DNA of 20,163 bases from a virus: the IMG/VR virus record IMGVR_UViG_3300044611_000234, positions 1-20,163 of that record; one strand, 5' to 3'. The position numbers and the translations under genes are program-made. Positions 7,202 to 13,830 of the stretch are shown piece by piece. Below the pieces are notes generated by a model. That model was not told the DNA's origin, did not search any database, and saw only the letters and a list, made by a program, of their open reading frames with translations. The stretch's first letter is position 1. Each line of letters begins with the position of its first letter.

Positions 7202-9196
7202 TTAGAACCTCACTCTTAATTCATGTTCAAACTCAATCGTGTTGACAGTTAGCGCAGGGTCTGTGCTAGTCATTGTCAACCCCAAATACTTACCATACTG
7301 TTGTGCATCTGACTTGTACAAGGCATACCCCGCACTCGTCAACCAGCCTATTGTCGTAGAAGAATTGTTCACCCACGTAAGCGTAACATTCTGATTGTTA
7401 AACCAAGTCACACTGTTGTTAAGGGTGTACACAGGGCTAGAACCACTCTCACTATCCACGGTTACATTGAACGTACCGCCTGTAGTAAGAGTAGCCTCAA
7501 TACCAAACTTCAGAGCCTGTTTGGTACGGATAGGGTCACGCATAGGGGACAGAGAAGTCTGTATTTCAGAAGCCACATTTGCAGTTGCATCTCCATACAA
7601 ACGGAAAAGTGCTGTGTCTGTCACACCGTACAGGTTAATTAAGCCACCAACAGGGGCAGAAGAAACGTACCGCAACGCACCCTGGCTGGTGATAAACCAC
7701 TTCTTCTCAAAAAACACGCACTGTACAAACCTGTCTCCCGTAGTTGTGGGGAAAGTAGGCAATAGGTAGAAGTTAAAAGCCGCACACAGGATGTTGTTGA
7801 GCAAGACTTGACCAGCAGTTACAGGCTTGGTGAAGTCGATGTAGGGGAAAATACCATCAAGTTGGTCAGAAATCTTGCTGGTTGTTGAGCCTACAAGGGC
7901 ATACACCCCGTAGTTATTCATGAACAAAACAGAGCGGAAATAAGGGAAAACAGCGTATTTCAGCTTGCTACCAACAGACGCAGACACGTTTGTGTTGGTA
8001 AACAGGGTATCCCCTGTATTTGTAATCCTCACATCTGAGAAGACGTTAATACTGTCTTCACCGTAGATGTACAGGAAGTTGTTGGCAGACACCATGTGCT
8101 GGATATTGCCACGCAGGGTTGAGTCAGAAATAGTCTCAGCACCAGCAGAAACAGATGTGAAGTCGGTAGGGCTGGTAGCAGAAGAGAAGGTAACTGTACG
8201 CCCTGTAGAAATCCAGACACGACCAGAGAAGGTAGCAACACTGGATATTTCTTCTAGGTTAGGCACACCTATCACAGTGGCATTTGCGTTTCCTGAAGGT
8301 GTAGGTGGAGCAGCTATCGTGACAGTTGGGACACTTGTAAAGTTATTCCCCACATTTGTCATGATGACTTCTGTAACAGCGTTACCAAACACAATAGCTG
8401 TCGCAGCGGCATTAGCACCGCCTCCACCCGTGATAGTCACAGCGGGAGGAGAAGCAGGGTCATAGCCAGAACCACTGTTGGTTACCTGTATGAAGAGTGC
8501 ACCTTTAGTGAAAGTCAGCAGTTGGGCAATAGCGTTAGCACCACTACCACCCCCGCCTGTGATGGTTACTGTAGGTGCGGCTGTATATCCACTACCACCG
8601 TTGGTAACAGAAATAGCAGATACCGCATTTGCTGTAATAGAGGCTTCTGCCGTAGCTTGTGTACCATTTGTCTGGTTGGGAGCAGAGATAGTTACTGCTG
8701 GCGCAGAGGTATAGCCTGAACCTCTGGAGGTCAAACCTATCCTGCCGACACCACCAACGTTGAGCAAATCAGTGCCATCCCAAGTAAAGAGTCCTTTATT
8801 GGGGTCACCGATAAATACTTCTTCATTCTTCCACTGGGCGATAGACACGTTGGCAGACGAGAACGTGCCTGTCACACCAACATTGCCAACAGTGCCTGTA
8901 TCTATGATTACGTATTGCGCTCTACCATCTTGCTGGAAAGCCAACAAGTAGTCAGATAAGCCAAGATTGGTGTTGGAGAGGGTGGTTACGGTGTTGCCAA
9001 ACGAGATAGCGTTATTGCCACCATCTTTGAATGTGACTTGAGCAGGGACAATCTTGATGTTGCCAAACCCGATAGGCATGGCATTCTCAATCCAAGAGAA
9101 CTCCTCATCATCAATGGCTGTCCTGTTGGACTTGGTGTTTAAGCCCTTGAAGTTCTTATAGACAGCATAAGATTTCTTTTGCTCTGCTGCTGCCAT
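7202..9196 (-). CDS. P22 gp10-like tail hub / DNA stabilization protein with inserted GSGY repeats
   Basis: A 664-residue protein whose ATG follows the previous TAA by two bases; no ribosome binding site is apparent, so coupling is likely. The N-terminus ([26 protein letters not shown]) is typical of phage hub proteins that begin with a 'gGlntk...' segment. The body has propeller-like beta blades ([74 protein letters not shown]). Residues 152-312 hold an insert of four Gly-rich repeats with [17 protein letters not shown]. The C-terminal 120 residues are beta-rich. Following the gp4-like adaptor, it fits the P22 gp10 slot, closing the portal channel after packaging. The assignment rests on order and sequence style; the insert is probably exposed on the tail surface. 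Confidence 0.75.
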   Translation of the reverse strand: MAAAEQKKSYAVYKNFKGLNTKSNRTAIDDEEFSWIENAMPIGFGNIKIVPAQVTFKDGGNNAISFGNTVTTLSNTNLGLSDYLLAFQQDGRAQYVIIDTGTVGNVGVTGTFSSANVSIAQWKNEEVFIGDPNKGLFTWDGTDLLNVGGVGRIGLTSRGSGYTSAPAVTISAPNQTNGTQATAEASITANAVSAISVTNGGSGYTAAPTVTITGGGGSGANAIAQLLTFTKGALFIQVTNSGSGYDPASPPAVTITGGGGANAAATAIVFGNAVTEVIMTNVGNNFTSVPTVTIAAPPTPSGNANATVIGVPNLEEISSVATFSGRVWISTGRTVTFSSATSPTDFTSVSAGAETISDSTLRGNIQHMVSANNFLYIYGEDSINVFSDVRITNTGDTLFTNTNVSASVGSKLKYAVFPYFRSVLFMNNYGVYALVGSTTSKISDQLDGIFPYIDFTKPVTAGQVLLNNILCAAFNFYLLPTFPTTTGDRFVQCVFFEKKWFITSQGALRYVSSAPVGGLINLYGVTDTALFRLYGDATANVASEIQTSLSPMRDPIRTKQALKFGIEATLTTGGTFNVTVDSESGSSPVYTLNNSVTWFNNQNVTLTWVNNSSTTIGWLTSAGYALYKSDAQQYGKYLGLTMTSTDPALTVNTIEFEHELRVRF
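8261..8743 (-). repeat. Four GSGY-type repeats in the hub protein, about 41 residues per unit
   Basis: This stretch encodes residues 152-312. Unit cores are [56 protein letters not shown] and [18 protein letters not shown], beginning about 41 residues apart. The fourth has lost GSGY. Gly-rich repeats of this type recur in many phage virion proteins; here they interrupt the propeller-like sequence. Confidence 0.85.
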
Positions 9197-9198
9197 GA

Positions 9199-10038
9199 TT
9201 AGAAGGTAGAGTAGGGGTCAGGGATTCTGCGTGTGTACACAGAGTTCAACACCGCTTGGATTTGCTTGGCATACTCTTGCTTGTATATCTCAGCTTCTCC
9301 ATAACTCTGTTCTTTGTACTTGGCTTTGTAAGCCGCATAGAAAGCTACAGGCGTGGTGTAGGGGTCTTGAATCTGGTCATTAGCGTTGGGCGTATTCAAA
9401 CTTAACGCAGTAGGCAAGATAGTGCTATCTATCTCTACGACATACGACTGGTCAGGGACAGGGCCAACGTAGATGGTGTTTTGTCCGTAAACAGAGAAAC
9501 ACACGGGTCTGCCGACATAGTTCTGCCAGTAACGCAGTTGAGCATTAAAGTTTGACCAGGGCAGATACCGCAGTGGAATACGGCTGTTACCCCAGTAAAC
9601 GTTGACGTTCAGGATGTCGAGTGTTGTGCCAGTAGCAATAGTGGCATAGGGGATAACTTCCGCAGGGCCAGAATATTGCAAACTGGCTGTGCCATCTGTA
9701 AAAGGGGTAGAAGGTGGGAAAGTGTAGCCAGAAGCGGGATAAGGTGGAGGTGTAGTACTGAGAACACCACCAGTTACAACTTCATAGATAAAGATGTTGT
9801 TGAATAAGAACTGACCCGCAGTAACAGTAGCACCCGCAGTCCAAACGGTTGCGGGTACTCCTGTACTAGAAATTGGAGTGGCAGTAATTTGCAGGGTACG
9901 TAAGCACCCAGTATCTCTCGCTACTCGCTCACGGGCATCGTTGATGTAGTCCGTTAGCTCCGAGGTTGACCAGAAGACAGAGTTTGCATCATGCAATAAC
10001 CGCTGTACTTCCGTGATGTAGGAAGAGAGAGTTGCCAT
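9199..10038 (-). CDS. Head-tail adaptor (P22 gp4-like position)
   Basis: A 279-residue protein; AAGG lies four bases before the ATG. The N-terminus ([37 protein letters not shown]) is the hallmark: a short helix, a 'lLhDa...wst.EL.dyIN.Ar..va.dt' segment seen in many phage head-completion proteins, then a basic helix. Residues 45-220 are beta-rich and Pro/Tyr-rich with strand pairs (PIPLSTG-type turns, [15 protein letters not shown]). Residues 225-265 return to helix ([34 protein letters not shown]), common at the end of such adaptors. It sits directly before the hub gene, as gp4 precedes gp10 in P22, and is longer than P22 gp4. The protein probably binds the portal ring and receives the hub. 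Confidence 0.72.
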   Translation of the reverse strand: MATLSSYITEVQRLLHDANSVFWSTSELTDYINDARERVARDTGCLRTLQITATPISSTGVPATVWTAGATVTAGQFLFNNIFIYEVVTGGVLSTTPPPYPASGYTFPPSTPFTDGTASLQYSGPAEVIPYATIATGTTLDILNVNVYWGNSRIPLRYLPWSNFNAQLRYWQNYVGRPVCFSVYGQNTIYVGPVPDQSYVVEIDSTILPTALSLNTPNANDQIQDPYTTPVAFYAAYKAKYKEQSYGEAEIYKQEYAKQIQAVLNSVYTRRIPDPYSTF

Positions 10039-10050
10039 GTTACCTTCATG

Positions 10051-10392
10051 TTATGCAACCCTCTGATTGACCTTTCCCCCAACGGATTTCTCAATCCGTA
10101 AGGGTACTACGCCAACCGCCGAGGGTAACGAGCGGTTCTTTGTTGGAGGCTCTGAAGAAATATACACCTTCTTCAGATTCTCCATTGCTTCTTCAAGTTC
10201 GCTGTGGAGTCGTATCATGCCCAACTGGACTAGATACTTCTCCTTGTCCTCATCTCCGTAACCAAGCATGTGCATGGCAGCAGGGACAGTCAATTCAACT
10301 GTCTTGCCGACAGGAAACTCATAACCGACATAGTGGTACTCAGCGTACAAGTCTTTGTCGGTGTTGTTGGTTACATAAACGAGGTCTGTCAT
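10051..10392 (-). CDS. Small hypothetical protein between capsid and adaptor genes
   Basis: A 113-residue protein whose ATG overlaps the previous TGA (ATGA). Residues 1-45 are beta-like (LVYVTNNTDKDLYAEYHYVGYEFPVGKTVELTVP). Residues 46-80 are helical and acidic (EDKEKYLVQLG, SELEEAMENLKKVY). The end is basic (PLRIEKSVGGKVNQRVA). No membrane segment, Cys or catalytic signature is seen. The location in the head-completion block suggests a connector or head-accessory role. I do not recognise the family. Confidence 0.75.
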   Translation of the reverse strand: MTDLVYVTNNTDKDLYAEYHYVGYEFPVGKTVELTVPAAMHMLGYGDEDKEKYLVQLGMIRLHSELEEAMENLKKVYISSEPPTKNRSLPSAVGVVPLRIEKSVGGKVNQRVA

Positions 10393-10799
10393 AGTGTTAC
10401 AACGTCACCGTACACAGTAATATCAACAGTGTTGTTTGCTGCTGCCGCTGTATTTACACACACAAACAAAGGACTTGTATAGATTTTTGTTGACGTATTT
10501 GCTGTCAACGCAAGGTCTTGATACAAGCCTGTGCCAGTAATGTTTGAAAGAACAGTTGCATTAGAAACTGCGTTTGCCAAGTTACCATCATTGCTTGTGA
10601 AGATGGTAACGTTGGCAGCGGCAACACTTCCGTTGGCATTAAAAGCAGTAATACGGCGAACGATGTAGCCAGTACCGACAGTAGCAATTGTTGCCACAGC
10701 ATTACCAGTGCTTCCCATCGCAACGGGAGGATTGGTAGAGCCAACAGCAAAATTGCCGAAACCGTCTGGGTACAGTGAGCCTACATGGTTTGCGTTCAT
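10389..10799 (-). CDS. Asn/Thr/Ala-rich beta-type virion protein (decoration candidate)
   Basis: A 136-residue protein; AAGGAGA lies a few bases before the ATG. It has no Cys apart from one near residue 113, few charges and many Asn, Thr, Ala and Val. Predicted strands (GTGYIVRRITAFNANGSVAAANVTIFTSND, KIYTSPLFVCVNTAAAANNTVDITVYGDVV) suggest a beta-sandwich. Two genes after the capsid gene, it may decorate the capsid or contribute to a head fiber. That role comes from position and composition only. It resembles in style the preceding 107-residue protein but I could not align them confidently. Confidence 0.75.
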   Translation of the reverse strand: MNANHVGSLYPDGFGNFAVGSTNPPVAMGSTGNAVATIATVGTGYIVRRITAFNANGSVAAANVTIFTSNDGNLANAVSNATVLSNITGTGLYQDLALTANTSTKIYTSPLFVCVNTAAAANNTVDITVYGDVVTL

Positions 10800-10808
10800 A
10801 CTGTCTCC

Positions 10809-11132
10809 TTAGCTTGTGTAGGTGCTGTTTGCATTGATACCACCATTGATGGTCAATGCAGTAACTGCACCTGCGCCAGCAATAGTAGATTGTGCAAACA
10901 CGTTCACGCCATCAGACAAAATCATGCCGCCAGTGTTGTTGGCAAGCAGAGTTGTGATGGATGAGCCGTTATTTGCAGTAATCACTACGTTAGCAGCGGG
11001 GAACAGCATATAAGTACCAGCAGGAATCACAGTGCCAGCGTTAGCGGCAGTCAGTGAAACATTGGAGAAGTAAGCACCAGCAGTGTTGGTGGTTGCATTC
11101 GCCAGAATGATTTTATTCATTGCTAAAGCCAT
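10809..11132 (-). CDS. Small beta-type virion protein directly after the capsid gene (decoration candidate)
   Basis: A 107-residue protein; AAGGAG lies eight bases before the ATG. It is nearly uncharged: after MALAMNKIIL it has almost no Lys, Arg, Asp or Glu and is rich in Asn, Thr, Ala and Gly (VIPAGTYMLFPAANVVITAN; GAGAVTALTINGGINANSTY). The PAGTYMLFP stretch and following strand suggest a small beta domain. Its position right after the major capsid gene is the usual place for a decoration or head-stabilizing protein, which is the best guess. No family assigned. Confidence 0.75.
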   Translation of the reverse strand: MALAMNKIILANATTNTAGAYFSNVSLTAANAGTVIPAGTYMLFPAANVVITANNGSSITTLLANNTGGMILSDGVNVFAQSTIAGAGAVTALTINGGINANSTYTS

Positions 11133-11144
11133 GTCTTTTTCTCC

Positions 11145-12146
11145 TTACAGTGAAAGGTAGTTGTAACCCGTCACCTTGGTCATGGCTTTGGGTTTGACGT
11201 TCACCAATTCGGCAATCATCAAAACCGCACCGACATAACCAATTTGCCAGTTGGGGAGAGTGGACTCAAAGCCTGTAAACACGAACGAACCTTGCTCATG
11301 GATGTACAGAGACAAGTAGTTAGTGTTCAGGAAGTACACAGTACCTTCTGGGCAGTAGGGGTCTGGATAGATAGGTACGCCAGCAACCATCAAAGCACGG
11401 AAAGCTGCTTGAGGGCCATTGGTTTCACCGTCAAAACCTGCACCTGGGGTGATAACGTATTGCTCTTGACCAACAAAGTCTTGAGCCAACAGTGTCCAAG
11501 TACCGAAACCGCAAACACCGAACGAAGGCATTTCAGCACCGTTTTTGACAGTACCAGAAATGTATTGCAGGATGTTTTGACGGGTTGGGTTCACAGAGCC
11601 AGCGGCATACTGTGAGGATTTCCACCAAGTGTAAGTACCACGGTCAATGTTGCCGTAAGTACCAGAGTTAGCAACAGCAGCGGGCAAGCCGATGAATTGT
11701 TGTGTATTGCTGGTGTTGGTGTACAAGGCAGTTGCCATTGCATCCATCATCACGTTGGTTGCATCGTTCATACGAGCTTCAATCAACGGAATAATGGCGG
11801 CATCTTGCTGAACTGCGCCTTCCATACCGAGGAACGGCACGGGAGAAATCATCAGTTTCAGGTCGAATTCAGCGTTGTAAGCACCTTGTTGGACTGACGG
11901 CTGGGCAAAAGAGCCACTGTAGTCAGACCATTGAGCGTTCACAAACTGTGCGCCTTGGACAGGAACGGTTACAGAAGACACACCGCCAGAGGCTGACTGA
12001 CTGTTGGCAATCAGAGCCGCCATCAAGGGCGTGGAGTTGTAAAGCTGGACAACCAGCTTGGGAATAAAGGCTCTACGAGTTACATAAGTCAGTTCATTGA
12101 ACTGTGCTGACCCTGTAGCTGGTAGGATGCCGCCGCCAATAGCCAT
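11145..12146 (-). CDS. Major capsid protein
   Basis: A 333-residue protein with the strongest ribosome binding site seen here (AAGGAGG four bases before the ATG), as expected for the most abundant virion protein. The N-terminal segment (FNELTYVTRRAFIPKLVVQLYNSTPLMAALI) and the beta strand after it (SVTVPVQGAQFVNAQWSDYSG) fit an HK97-fold N-arm and E-loop region. The middle (IEARMNDATNVMMDAMATALY) is a long helix matching the spine helix. The C-terminal half (YISGTVKNGAEMPSFGVCG, GVPIYPDPYCPEGTVYFLN, NWQIGYVGAVLMIAELVNVKPKAMTKVTGY) fits the A-domain. It follows the scaffold gene and lacks a fused protease or delta domain, so the scaffold is separate. Length is typical. Confidence 0.88.
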   Translation of the reverse strand: MAIGGGILPATGSAQFNELTYVTRRAFIPKLVVQLYNSTPLMAALIANSQSASGGVSSVTVPVQGAQFVNAQWSDYSGSFAQPSVQQGAYNAEFDLKLMISPVPFLGMEGAVQQDAAIIPLIEARMNDATNVMMDAMATALYTNTSNTQQFIGLPAAVANSGTYGNIDRGTYTWWKSSQYAAGSVNPTRQNILQYISGTVKNGAEMPSFGVCGFGTWTLLAQDFVGQEQYVITPGAGFDGETNGPQAAFRALMVAGVPIYPDPYCPEGTVYFLNTNYLSLYIHEQGSFVFTGFESTLPNWQIGYVGAVLMIAELVNVKPKAMTKVTGYNYLSL

Positions 12147-12180
12147 AAGGCCTCCTTACGTGGTTTAAAAAATTACCCTC

Positions 12181-12711
12181 TTACAACCCAATAGGACGTT
12201 GCGGTTTCCGCAGGTCATTGAGTGCATTCATAGCCTCATTCCGTGCAGCGGCGGCTGGATTCTTCCAATACTTGTTCAAGTCAAATTGCTTGACAGCACT
12301 TGGGTTGTATCCAGTTGAAGTAGGCACTGCTGCCTGTTTCATCCACTGATGGTACTCAGCCGCTGTTTCGTGGTTAGTGATACCACGCTCCAACATGATT
12401 TTTTCTACATCACCGACTTCAGATTCGTTAGAAATCAAACCCTTTTTCATCAAAGACTGACGGCGTTTTTGCAGTTCTTCAATCGCTTCTTTTTCCCGCA
12501 ACTTAGCTTCCAAGGCTTGCACACGGTCTTCCGAGCGGCTGACCGCACGGTGTGTGTAATCTTCAATGTCAAGTTCAGGGATAGGAAGGTCAGGCTTGAC
12601 CCGCTTGGTCATACGCAAGAAGTCTTTGCGAGTTTCTGGGTTTTCCGCAAGAGTTTGTGCAAGTGCCGCCAACTCATCACGGGCTTCTAAGGACAGATTT
12701 TCTAGTGACAT
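12181..12711 (-). CDS. Probable scaffolding protein
   Basis: A 176-residue, highly charged, mostly helical protein; GAGGG lies seven bases before the ATG. Residues about 56-95 (SEDRVQALEAKLREKEAIEELQKRRQSLMKKG) form a clear coiled coil. Residues 95-150 are helical with acidic patches. The C-terminal 30 residues (NPAAAARNEAMNALNDLRKP) are a basic amphipathic helix like those that contact the capsid protein in known scaffolds. It sits immediately before the capsid gene with a 34-base gap, the usual scaffold place. Sequence divergence between scaffold families prevents naming one; role confidence comes from position plus coiled coil. Confidence 0.75.
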   Translation of the reverse strand: MSLENLSLEARDELAALAQTLAENPETRKDFLRMTKRVKPDLPIPELDIEDYTHRAVSRSEDRVQALEAKLREKEAIEELQKRRQSLMKKGLISNESEVGDVEKIMLERGITNHETAAEYHQWMKQAAVPTSTGYNPSAVKQFDLNKYWKNPAAAARNEAMNALNDLRKPQRPIGL

Positions 12712-12732
12712 AAAGTTACCCTCTTTATACGA

Positions 12733-12915
12733 TTAAATTACACGCTTGCCATCGCCTGGCTTTTGGACAGCCATGCTGGACTTGTTCAGTTTATTGGGGG
12801 CACTCAAGCCACCAAACTGAGAAAAACGGGGGGTGTTGGTGACAACGCCATTTTGTTGGTTGTTGTCAGTTGGTTTGCGAGGTGCTGCTGCGCCACGTGG
12901 TTTGAAGAGTTCCAT
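12733..12915 (-). CDS. Small disordered basic protein
   Basis: A 60-residue protein; AAGGA lies six bases before the ATG. It is rich in Pro, Asn, Gln, Lys and Gly (LFKPRGAAAPRKPTDNNQQ; NKLNKSSMAVQKPGDGKRV) and has no hydrophobic core, so it is probably disordered. It lies between a Pro/Met-rich protein and the scaffold in the head-assembly block. An internal or assembly role is possible. I do not recognise it. Confidence 0.65.
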   Translation of the reverse strand: MELFKPRGAAAPRKPTDNNQQNGVVTNTPRFSQFGGLSAPNKLNKSSMAVQKPGDGKRVI

Positions 12916-12924
12916 TTTGGTTCC

Positions 12925-13383
12925 TTACATTGGGGGAGGGGGAGGCATACCGCCAGCGGGAGGCATACCAGGGATAGGTGCTTGAGCCATTGCTCTGCCT
13001 TCAGGGGTAGCACCACCCGCCTGTGGCAAGGTTTGCAGTAACTGGAGAATTTCAGATTGCTGTAATTCGTCAGTTTTGCCTTTTTTCTGACCAATCAAAC
13101 CGCTAAGTGCCCGAATAGCGTTGAGGGTTTTCTTACCCTCTTCTGAAACGGAGCCAAAAGCGGGAAGGGATTGCTCAAGCAAATCAATAGCCATACTTAT
13201 GTTAATAAGTGCAGCTTCCTTATTTCCCATCTTGGGTTCTGGAGTGGACATGGGAGAAGCCATTGGAGGAGCTTCAGGAGCTTCTGCATCCATTTCTTCT
13301 GGCATCTCATTAGGGGTGGGTGCGCCTGCAGCCGCTTGGCTGCCTCGCATTAACTCCATCAACTTATCTGGTGGAACACTCAT
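12925..13383 (-). CDS. Pro/Met-rich head-region protein
   Basis: I place the start at the ATG at 13383 (152 residues) because AAGGAG lies five bases upstream; a GTG two codons earlier at 13389 overlaps that Shine-Dalgarno and is unlikely to start. The ends are low-complexity: residues about 20-50 (APTPNEMPEEMDAEAPEAPP) and 130-152, ending in GGMPPPPPM. The middle (ALINISMAIDLLEQSLPAFG; LNAIRALSGLIGQKKGKTDE) forms two or three amphipathic helices. It is the first gene after the promoter at 13401-13429. It could act with the scaffold in head assembly; such a role is inferred from position only. Confidence 0.75.
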   Translation of the reverse strand: MSVPPDKLMELMRGSQAAAGAPTPNEMPEEMDAEAPEAPPMASPMSTPEPKMGNKEAALINISMAIDLLEQSLPAFGSVSEEGKKTLNAIRALSGLIGQKKGKTDELQQSEILQLLQTLPQAGGATPEGRAMAQAPIPGMPPAGGMPPPPPM

Positions 13384-13400
13384 AATCACTCCTTGCCGTG

Positions 13401-13429
13401 TTTGTAACCACTTACAAACATTTTGTCAA
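13401..13429 (-). promoter_or_regulatory. Sigma70-type promoter with a perfect palindrome over the -10 and spacer
   Basis: On the minus strand TTGACA (consensus -35, at 13424-13429) is followed by a 17-base spacer and TACAAA (at 13401-13406; four of six -10 bases). The perfect palindrome TTTGTAA-N4-TTACAAA occupies 13401-13418, covering the -10 and most of the spacer. A binding protein there would block the promoter, so it resembles an operator. It would drive the scaffold-capsid segment. Start would fall near 13394, a short leader before the AAGGAG of the next gene. Confidence 0.6.
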
Positions 13430-13434
13430 TAGGT

Positions 13435-13459
13435 AGAGGGCATTTTTTGTCAGCCCTCT
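13435..13459 (-). other. Seven-base-pair hairpin upstream of the promoter
   Basis: AGAGGGC at 13435-13441 pairs with GCCCTCT at 13453-13459 with an 11-base loop. On the minus strand it follows the 24-residue gene's stop and precedes the promoter. No T-tract follows, so it is not a standard terminator; it may be a processing or pausing structure. Confidence 0.45.
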
Positions 13460-13466
13460 GTAGACA

Positions 13467-13541
13467 TTACTTACGACCTTTACGGGCTTTGCGTCCCATA
13501 CGAGCCATTTTTGGAGCCATTTTTGCTTTTCCGTACATCAT
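13467..13541 (-). CDS. 24-residue very basic micro-protein
   Basis: An ATG pair at 13541 and 13538 opens a 24-codon frame ending in TAA at 13467-13469. The peptide begins MMYGKAKMAPKM and ends GRKARKGRK, with repeated Lys/Arg and several Met. AAGGA lies five to six bases before the first ATG. A proper start signal, strand and operon placement support it as a real gene. Its charge suggests binding to DNA or RNA or to an acidic capsid surface; function is unknown. It is too short for usual gene finders. Confidence 0.6.
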   Translation of the reverse strand: MMYGKAKMAPKMARMGRKARKGRK

Positions 13542-13558
13542 GATATTTCCTTTTACAA

Positions 13559-13582
13559 GGCCACCTCAAAGGGGAGGCAGCC
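13559..13582 (-). other. Nine-base-pair hairpin (with two G-U pairs) before the 24-residue gene
   Basis: On the minus strand GGCTGCCTC pairs with GAGGTGGCC around a CCCTTT loop, including two wobble pairs. It is followed by CTTGTAAAAGG rather than a T-run, so terminator function is doubtful. It could slow ribosomes or protect RNA ends. Confidence 0.4.
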
Positions 13583-13588
13583 ACACCC

Positions 13589-13602
13589 TTTCCTTGCGGA
13601 AA
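13589..13602 (-). other. Small GNRA-loop hairpin
   Basis: On the minus strand TTTCC-GCAA-GGAAA forms a five-base-pair stem with a GCAA loop, a GNRA-class tetraloop. It lies in the 68-base gap after the 13-residue frame. Short, so it could be chance. Confidence 0.35.
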
Positions 13603-13609
13603 TCTTGAA

Positions 13610-13651
13610 TCAACGGCGGCACTTACGTGAGCTTTTTGTCTTCATGTTCAT
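13610..13651 (-). CDS. 13-residue basic micro-frame coupled to the gene before it
   Basis: ATG at 13649-13651 overlaps the TGA of the 60-residue gene (ATGA), with GGGAG six bases upstream. It encodes MNMKTKSSRKCRR, then TGA. The start signal and coupling match neighbouring real genes, and the peptide is Lys/Arg-rich like the 24-residue one 70 bases on. Very short frames arise by chance, so this is tentative. Confidence 0.35.
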   Translation of the reverse strand: MNMKTKSSRKCRR

Positions 13652-13830
13652 CTTGAACTCCCATATTGTTTGCGGTTAGAGTCACGTTGACTCCTTCCGT
13701 AGGAGGTTTTATACCCTGTTTGACGCATTGTCAAGTTGGGTGGTGCTTCATTCCTTTTCAAGGAGGCAGTGTCTACCCGTGGTTGGTCAGCCGTAGGCTG
13801 TGTCATGCCAGTTGTGTTTGGAGCCATCAT
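13648..13830 (-). CDS. Small polar protein coupled to the portal gene
   Basis: A 60-residue protein, rich in Thr, Pro, Arg, Asn and Gln (TQPTADQPRVDTASLKRNEA; YGRSQRDSNRKQYGSSR), with a strongly basic C-terminus and no hydrophobic core. Two ATGs are in tandem: 13830 overlaps the portal stop by four bases, and 13827 has better spacing from AAGG. The protein is probably disordered. It begins the run of small basic products at the portal-scaffold junction. Unknown function. Confidence 0.65.
   Translation of the reverse strand: MMAPNTTGMTQPTADQPRVDTASLKRNEAPPNLTMRQTGYKTSYGRSQRDSNRKQYGSSR

Noticed and set aside
6752-7219. Plus-strand 155-codon frame
   Set aside because: Val/Ala/Thr-rich shadow of the fiber shaft with no start signal.
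12349-12690. Plus-strand 113-codon frame
   Set aside because: Phe-rich shadow of the charged scaffold gene; no ribosome binding site or operon context.
13435-13459. Hairpin considered as a terminator after the 24-residue gene
   Set aside because: No T-run follows on either strand, so I list it only as a hairpin.
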